Below, one piece after another: positions 57,600 to 64,000 of a DNA stretch of 64,000 bases. The notes under the pieces are model-generated. The model searched no databases. It was given only the letters and a program-made list of their open reading frames with translations, and was not told the origin of the DNA. The DNA comes from Acanthosoma haemorrhoidale. Lineage: Eukaryota > Arthropoda > Insecta > Hemiptera > Acanthosomatidae. The stretch lies in the NCBI GenBank assembly GCA_930367205.1, contig OV884011.1, forward strand, positions 169,209,226-169,273,225, in the 5' to 3' direction. Within the stretch, counting starts at the first letter, position 1; each line of letters starts with the position of its first letter. The translations under genes were made by a program, and so were the position numbers.

Positions 57600-60540
57600 C
57601 ACGTGCTCAATCGATTTCTTTGGTACCTAAGGGGGGGGGGTAGTAAAGAATCAGGCCATTAAATTGACTGGAAACATCCGGAGTATTAATATTTGAGCTG
57701 TTATAAGCTTAAATCAATTGATAGAATGCGGTCCTCATATTTGCATACTAAAGCACCTTCGGAGCCCATACATAGGAAAAAAAAGGAACTAATTAGTTGT
57801 GCTAAAGCAACTAGCGAATATCCAGGCGGATTTAATCATAGATAAGAGTTCCTGTCTTCCCCGGAAAGGAATTGTGTAGTCCCGAAGGACACATGGTTGT
57901 CTTGTAGTAGGCGATGGATTATATTCATTATTTAATACGTATTTGTCTATTTCTCTTAGCAATATAATTATTGGCTAGAGCAAAAAAAAAGAAATGTTTA
58001 AAAAAAAATAAAACATGATATTAATAAATAAACGTAAAATAGCTGTTGTTAGATGTATACTTTGAATTTAAATCCAGTCATAACCACCTGTACAGAGACT
58101 AACCGTCTCTTGTATATTAAATGAACTAAAAGGTTATTTATTTTTTTATAGGCTACTTATTATTTTTTAGCAGATTTTTTTACTACGTATTTTTATCTTT
58201 ATATTTTTATTCTTTTTTTATATTATTCCTACTACTGTCAATATAACCTTATGATAAACCTATACAAAACCATTCAATAAAACATGTAATTCTCAATGAA
58301 TTCGTAAGAAAAATGTAAATGAAATTTTTTTCTATCGAAGCATTAGATCATATATCAACCAACCTCCACCGAGGCTTCCCACACCCCTTAATCCTCTCAC
58401 ACCACCTTCAAGCAGGTACTCCTAGTATAAGGATCCGATTAACCTAAATATTCTATATTTTTCCCTCATCCTGAATTTCTAACTAGAGAGCTTAGAAAAA
58501 AAACAAAAAACATTAGATCATATTAACAATTCACAATTAGATTTTGAGTTTAGATCTTTTATCAGCTTCGTAAATTTAATAAATATGTTTCAACAGTTAC
58601 GGAATGGGGGCGTAGCCTAATGAAGCATATAGCACCATTTCCAGAATGTGAAAAAGAAGAAAAATTTTAATTAAGCGATCCTGGAAAATTTTAATTGGCT
58701 ACTGAGAGAATTCACGGAATTTCTTCTCATGCCTTGTTTTGTAACTTTAGAAATAATAAGAATGGAAATAACGGGATGTCGCTATCGACATGTTTTTTTC
58801 AGGCTTTGTTAGTATTCGAGTGGATGCTGTTTTTTTTCCCCCAGAAATTTCATGAAACGTATCTAATATTCTAGAGGTGGATGATATACGAGCAACTGGA
58901 AATAAGTTTAGTTTTTTTATTTATTTATTTTTTTACCCTATTGCTGAGCATTTGGCGACCAAAAACATTTATAAGGAATCCTACTAAGAAAAGTTTTGAA
59001 GATAACAGCGTGACTGGAAGATACAACGGAGATAAATTATTGCCCCCGGCCCCCCGATCTGTAGATATTCACTTGTTCTGGAAATAAATTTCGCTTTTCT
59101 AGCTGATAAATGAACTTTGACTTGATAAAGTGATTTATGAATATAAAATTTTGAAGCTAGACTGGTATTAGGATATTTAATGATCTATCAATTGACATTA
59201 ATATTAAATAGGAATTAGAACAACACGCTACCACTGAAGACTTACTACAACTACCACTGTTGAGGGTGGGCCATACCTAGCTACGGGTACAACACGACCG
59301 TCCGAACTTATATTCCTTAATAACGTTAAAGTTTATTGCCCATCGAACTGGGAAGTTGGTTTGTATACAGCCTCCTAGAGACATCAAAGACAAAGTTGCT
59401 TGTGTTAATGATGTACCCCACGTTTAGCGTTTGAGAAGACAATTTGCCAAGCTAATAAGTTTTGGCCCCCGTCCTCTCCGTGTTATGGGTCGAATCGAAG
59501 AGTTCTGTAAGCGAGGGGCTTGGAGGTTAGGGAAAGTGATAATTTCAACACAATCATTAAATGTGTTCACTATTACAAAAAATCTTCCATACTTCCTTTC
59601 TTTTTCTAACTATCCTAGAATGTCAGCCATAACTGCTTTTATTGAAAATGAGGGTTACATCAACCAAAATAATTACCTGGTTAGGAAGTCATTTATAGAT
59701 GCTGAAGTATAGTCTATATTAATCAGGAAAATGTTAGATTTAACATCATAAAATGTAGTAAACTACCTTCCTATATGATTTAAAGTTGTCTTTTCAAAAC
59801 AGTGGCCAACTTATACGACCATACATGGGATGCACAGTTAAAAAAAAACTGGACATAAACAACATAATTTTACCGAATTTCATCCTCTAAAGCATTGATA
59901 CAACAGAATTGACAAGCTGGCGTAGACATTTCCTAGAGAAAAGCTGGAGTCGAGGACAATCGGCGGGTCCTTTATTGGGGACTTGATGTTATTGACTAAG
60001 AGAAATGTGTGCCCTTAAAAGGGTCGTTTTTTACAAATGGCAAATGTCGAGTAGATCACGATGCCTTTGTTTTCAAAGTCATGTATATCAGGCAATAATA
60101 ATCCCGATTTTGAGGCATTACCTTCAACCACCTATCAACCGTTACCCACCAACCATAATTCAAACACCATGAGAAAAGTGCTAACGTCAAGTGTTTTGGA
60201 AGGGGTTGTGCAGCTTCGGTCACCTGCTACTAGAGCGCGCCTCTATACTGTACACCTGCCTTTCTTTTACCGCCCTGTCTTATCATATATCATAATTATG
60301 ATTCAGTATCCATAATAAATTAAAACTGCTAATAGCTGTGACAAAATTGATATTAATTCGGTGAGCTAAAATCTGAATGGCAATATGATCGATTCTAACA
60401 GAATACAACTTTGATGATTAAATAAAGAGATTTGTGTCTACCCGTTTGACAAATAGATTTATCCATCTTAATTAAAGGATTGCTTGTTTTTTGTAGTTTG
60501 GGTGGGTGAAACACTCGAGTATTTGACGTTGGGCATATAC
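57600..60540. other. non-coding region, weak coding-like debris
   Basis: AT-rich with islands. Around 59220-59710 the plus strand reads PPRDIKDKVACVNDVPHV, a stop, then RLRRQFAKLISFG, which has the look of a broken transposon protein but no family was assigned. A G-run is at 57630-57639. No gene supported. Confidence 0.35.
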
Positions 60541-60560
60541 ATATATAAAATTAGGTTTTT

Positions 60561-60661
60561 ATGGTGATTCTAATTACTTATAAACGCTATTTCAACGCTC
60601 AATCTATAATCTAATTTTAATCTTTTAAATTTTGATCATTTTATAGATGCTAAGAAGGACG
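60561..60661. repeat. direct repeat, copy 1
   Basis: TAATTACTTATAAACGCTAT, TTCAACGCTCAATCT and GATCATTTTATAGATGCTAA then GAAGGACG recur at 60870-61016 in the same order and orientation. Confidence 0.85.
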
Positions 60662-60869
60662 TTTGGAACCATTGGGAATGTTTGTGTTTTATAAACAATA
60701 AAAAGTGTGAGAACACATAAATCTATTCATTTAATAATTACGGTTCAGCCCACACAACTGGGAAATACTCCCAAAAATAAATAAATACAACCGATTTTTT
60801 AGTACTGCTTCCTAGAGTATTTTACGGTTATTTTTAAACTATTTATATTACATCTTGTCTTTTATTATA

Positions 60870-61016
60870 GTTTTATTGTGATTTTAATTACTTATAAACG
60901 TTATTTCAACGCTCAATCTGTCTTAATTTTAATTTTCTAGGATTTATTTTAATAGTAAACTGCAATGTAATTTTAACCTTTTAAAATTTGATCATTTTAT
61001 AGGTGCTAAGAAGGAC
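60870..61016. repeat. direct repeat, copy 2
   Basis: TAATTACTTATAAACGTTAT, TTCAACGCTCAATCT, then about 45 extra bases, then GATCATTTTATAGGTGCTAA and GAAGGACG; partner of 60561-60661. Confidence 0.85.
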
Positions 61017-61960
61017 GAAATAAATACTACCTATGTTTTGGCACTGCTTCCTAAAAACAAACATTCATTTTATTTTTGTAGACCACTTTCTTCATGATGT
61101 TATTTGAGCTAAATTCAGACCCAGCCATTTCACAAACAGTTCTTTAGATATCCCAAAAACTTGGCTCTGATCAAGCAACTACAATACTACGGAGACGGCT
61201 AAGGTAAAATATTGTGATAGTATTACAAGAAAACTAAATGTAAATAATAAATAAATATTATCTTGGTGACAACTTGCATTCATTTTTTCTCCTTCCTGTT
61301 TACTTATTCTGTTTCTTATCTACTCTGAGGGCTAGAGGTGGTCTGACATATGTTACACCGTGCTTTAGCCTGTTGGCCGCAGTCTGGGCTTCTGTCAGTC
61401 CACACTCCTTCAGTCAGGCAATGATGCTGTCTTTGAAAATAGATCTTTTACGATCTTTAAGTCGTCGTCCTTGCACTTTTTTGCCTCCAAAGCCTGTTAA
61501 GGGAATGTCCCTTTGCCCATTATTTTGACATAATGACAAAAATAACCTTGGAAGTCTTTTTTAGGTAGCTCCATTTCATGCTTGCTATTTACCTTATCCA
61601 TGGATATACCTTTATCCAACATTTGACTTCATGCCCCTCATGTCAGTTTTCAAGAGTTTTCGAGTCCTTGGCTATGCTGCTTCTATTAATTTGTCACTCA
61701 GGAGATGGAATTATAACGTCTAGATAAAGCAGAGTTCTTACTTGTATTCGTTGAAGCATTTATTGTCATAGGAAGCATTTTCCCCCTCAACCCCTGTGAG
61801 TAATTATTTTTAAAAATTGAACATTATAAACTATAATTTTGTATGATGATTTCTCCTTGTACTGATAGCAAGCATTTTAAGGAGTGCACGTCTTAAAACT
61901 AACATTATCGGATTGTGGTTAAAAAGTTATACGAGGGATTATACGAGTAAAAGTTATAAG
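61017..61960. other. non-coding region with broken coding-like segment on the minus strand
   Basis: On the minus strand at about 61600-61300 frames read MDKVNSKHEMELPKKDFQGY and, in another frame, RLKDRKRSIFKDSIIA, with stops between. Balanced composition suggests a former coding sequence, perhaps a transposon protein. Not identified. Confidence 0.3.
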
Positions 61961-62047
61961 GGTGGTCTGAAAAGTTTCCGACCTAACAAAGCTTTTATTT
62001 ATTTTATTATCATCTTCATGTTGAGGTCGGAAACTTTTCAGACCACC
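61961..62047. mobile_element. short MITE / hairpin element with 24-bp perfect arms
   Basis: GGTGGTCTGAAAAGTTTCCG then ACCT is mirrored exactly by AGGTCGGAAACTTTTCAGAC then CACC around a 39-bp centre. The arm sequence is of the kind seen at the ends of insect mariner-like elements (GGTCTGAAAAGTTTCCGACC). It is an end-to-end remnant with nearly all of the interior deleted. Confidence 0.85.
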
Positions 62048-62124
62048 TGTGTACATTGCAAAGGGACTAGCTGATGGGACTCACCTTCGGGTTAGGGAGC
62101 ATTTCTTCAGCTTTTATCTTTATT

Positions 62125-62275
62125 TCACATGGCTTGTGACGAATATGTTTTAACACTCCTTCGTTCAACCTGGTCAGCTTTAGACGAAAAGAACAACTTA
62201 AAAATGGAGTAAATAAATCACATTTTTTTACGTTTTCACTATCATGCGCCACAATGTGTTCACGAAAAAACCTCT
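62125..62275. repeat. dispersed repeat 'A', copy 3
   Basis: GTGACGAATATGTTTTAACA, GAAAAGAACAACTTAAAAAT, GTAAATAAATCACATTTTTT, ACGTTTTCACTATCATGCGC and ACAATGTGTTCACGAAAAAA match the copies at 55690 and 56343 in order. Confidence 0.85.
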
Positions 62276-64000
62276 TGGTGACATCTTTTATCTTTATTTC
62301 ATTTAACTAGAACTACTGTTCCAAGATACGACTGATTCTTTGATGTAGAACGTGGTAGTTAAGGGGAACTTGTCTGTGCCAGAGGGAGGTGTCAGGTGGC
62401 TGGTCATCGCCTGAGCAGTTAAGTATAAGTATCGGTGTGCCTCGCACATGTACCTGTCCAAACACAATGGCTGACCCATATCCATGTGCCATGTTCCTGA
62501 CGCAGCTGTGCCGTCATAACAGGATGAAGTCTCCTTTTGTCCTTTGACCTCCTCCTCCTGCCCCTTCTGGGTGGATCCGAGGAGATAGGGCAAGACTGGA
62601 ATTGATGCTATTTAATCGGCATTGAAGCTCGACAGTTCTAAACAACAAGGACCCGAAGCGGTCTTCATGGCAGTTATGTCTGGTAATTATAGTAAGGTGG
62701 GTGCATACGAGCTACCTATTTACAAGAAGGTAGTAAGAAGGTCAAGAAGGTAGTAAGTTACATTTAAGTCTAAACTGTTGATAACAATGATTAAATATGT
62801 CATATATGAATTGTTTTTTGGGGAATATATTTCACACCGCTTGTCACATTTGAAGGGAGAGGCTATAATTTTAAAGAATCATTCCTTCACCTGTCGGTCG
62901 TAAAATGATGCAATGGATGACAAATTTGAAAGGTATATTCCGCAATACATCTTGATATGCTGGCAATTTCTGAAAGGGTATGTGTACAAATAAATTCCAT
63001 TATGGAGAAGCTTCATTAGAAACAAGTATACATACATAAACTAAATCAAAATCCTTCAAAAAAATAAGTAGTGTTTTTGACGTTGAATTAAGTCATTCCG
63101 TCCAAGGAAATTAACATGACATTGATAACTTAAAATTATAGGAAAATAACTGACAGGCCTTTCATTGATTTTTTAGCAGAATCCTTTTTTTTCATTATTC
63201 AAAATCTTTATTGTGATAAAATTGCAATCAGCCTTATTGAGGAATTAGTAGTAGTGATGAATACTCTCATTCATACCAAATTTACAATTCTTCATTCATT
63301 CAGTATTTACAAACAGCCCAGAGACCCACAAATCCTTTGTTGTCACCTCCATCGCATGCGAAAGAGGAAGCAGAGTATAGCAGAATCTGATTATATTAAT
63401 TATTAATGATTATATATACATATTAAATTGTGATTATACTAAATAGCTAACACTGAAAGTGAAAACACCGATTACAAATTACCAATTAACTGTTGTTCTA
63501 CTTGTCTTGGTAAGAAAAACACTCAAAGTAATAAGCTTAAGGGAACCGATTTTTCTCATATTAAATGAAAACCTAATAGAAAAATAATTTACCGACAAAT
63601 TATAACTATGGATATAATAGTTGTATTGCCGGCTCTGGTAGGGAATCTGTATACAGCGAGTATATTTTTAGACAGGGTGTAAACCTACCGAAAGTGTAAA
63701 CCAGCTTTTGATTACTATTAGCCAAAGAATAAATGTTGTGATAAAGCCCGGGAGCTCTTGATTTCCAGGGACACAGCCGTGGTGCTTGAGCACCACCCCA
63801 ACCAATTCCAAATCTCTTAATTAATAATATTTAAAATAGTGTGATCGCTTATATACGAATGATTATTATTAATGTGACGTTTGATTGTACTATTTGTGTT
63901 TTATTATATCCGGACCAATTACTTCTTCCTGAGAACAAGTGAGGGAAAAAATAAATTATTCTTATTAACTTGATTTCCCCCAATAATGCAGATAATAACT
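62276..64000. other. non-coding end of window
   Basis: A GC-richer patch at 62300-62700 has only short frames, none starting with ATG that is convincing, and a short imperfect tandem of AAGAAGGTAGTAAG at 62724-62757. The rest is AT-rich. No gene seen. Confidence 0.4.

Noticed and set aside
59431..59712. 93-codon plus-strand frame
   Set aside because: Adjacent frame upstream is also protein-like but interrupted by a stop; probably transposon debris, not a gene. No family could be named.
62303..62593. 96-codon minus-strand frame
   Set aside because: Starts with TTG rather than ATG, low-complexity Ser/Thr/Gly content, no splice or poly(A) support.
1..64000. CRISPR arrays, bacterial operons, tRNA or rRNA genes
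   Set aside because: No regularly spaced short repeats, no ribosome-binding-site-led gene clusters, and no A/B-box tRNA or rRNA sequence was recognised; gene structure is eukaryotic.

Overview
The window is AT-rich eukaryotic DNA from an insect. The evidence is a broad (Broad-Complex, BR-C) transcription factor gene with the family's BTB core spliced to alternative zinc-finger ends, a nuclear gene for mitochondrial complex I subunit NDUFA9, and many decayed mariner, LINE and MITE remnants. The broad core between BTB and fingers is short compared with Drosophila, so a non-dipteran insect is likely. The order cannot be fixed from the sequence alone.

Layout, left to right. Positions 1-910 hold weak minus-strand coding candidates of unknown identity. 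Positions 2761-3963 are an intact, intronless NDUFA9 on the minus strand. Two plus-strand exons (8267-8430 and 12399-12528) form the 3' end of a small cysteine-containing protein gene; its first exon was not found. Its intron contains 5'-truncated LINE debris. Positions 12.75-18.95 kb are AT-rich and apparently non-coding.

Positions 18.95-35.26 kb are the broad gene on the minus strand. A CpG-rich, GAGA-rich leader lies at about 34.8-35.26 kb. Two BTB exons (34001-33816 and 33735-33562), two linker exons (33473-33345 and 31442-31028) and a 63-bp in-frame exon (27850-27788) follow. Three mutually exclusive 3'-terminal zinc-finger exons start at 27177, 23712 and 19226. Every splice junction was checked by reading frame: phase 0 through the core, then phase 1 at the microexon and at all three finger exons, so each finger exon can join the same core with or without the microexon. 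The predicted proteins are about 400, 404 and 413 residues with the microexon.

Upstream of broad (35.3-64 kb) is mostly non-coding. It has one intact intronless ORF of 203 codons of unknown function (47492-48103, minus), CpG-rich islands near 42.2, 49.1 and 52.4-53.2 kb, a three-copy tandem repeat (43.7-44.35 kb), a dispersed repeat family, a pair of oppositely oriented MITEs, and decayed mariner and LINE fragments. One MITE lies inside a repeat whose second copy, 6 kb away, lacks the insertion and so preserves the empty site.

I found no operon-like, CRISPR-like, tRNA or rRNA feature, and nothing that I can defend as a wholly new biological system. The most informative items are the broad isoform architecture (including a one-finger terminal exon and a phase-preserving microexon), the unknown 203-codon ORF, and the MITE with its internal empty site.
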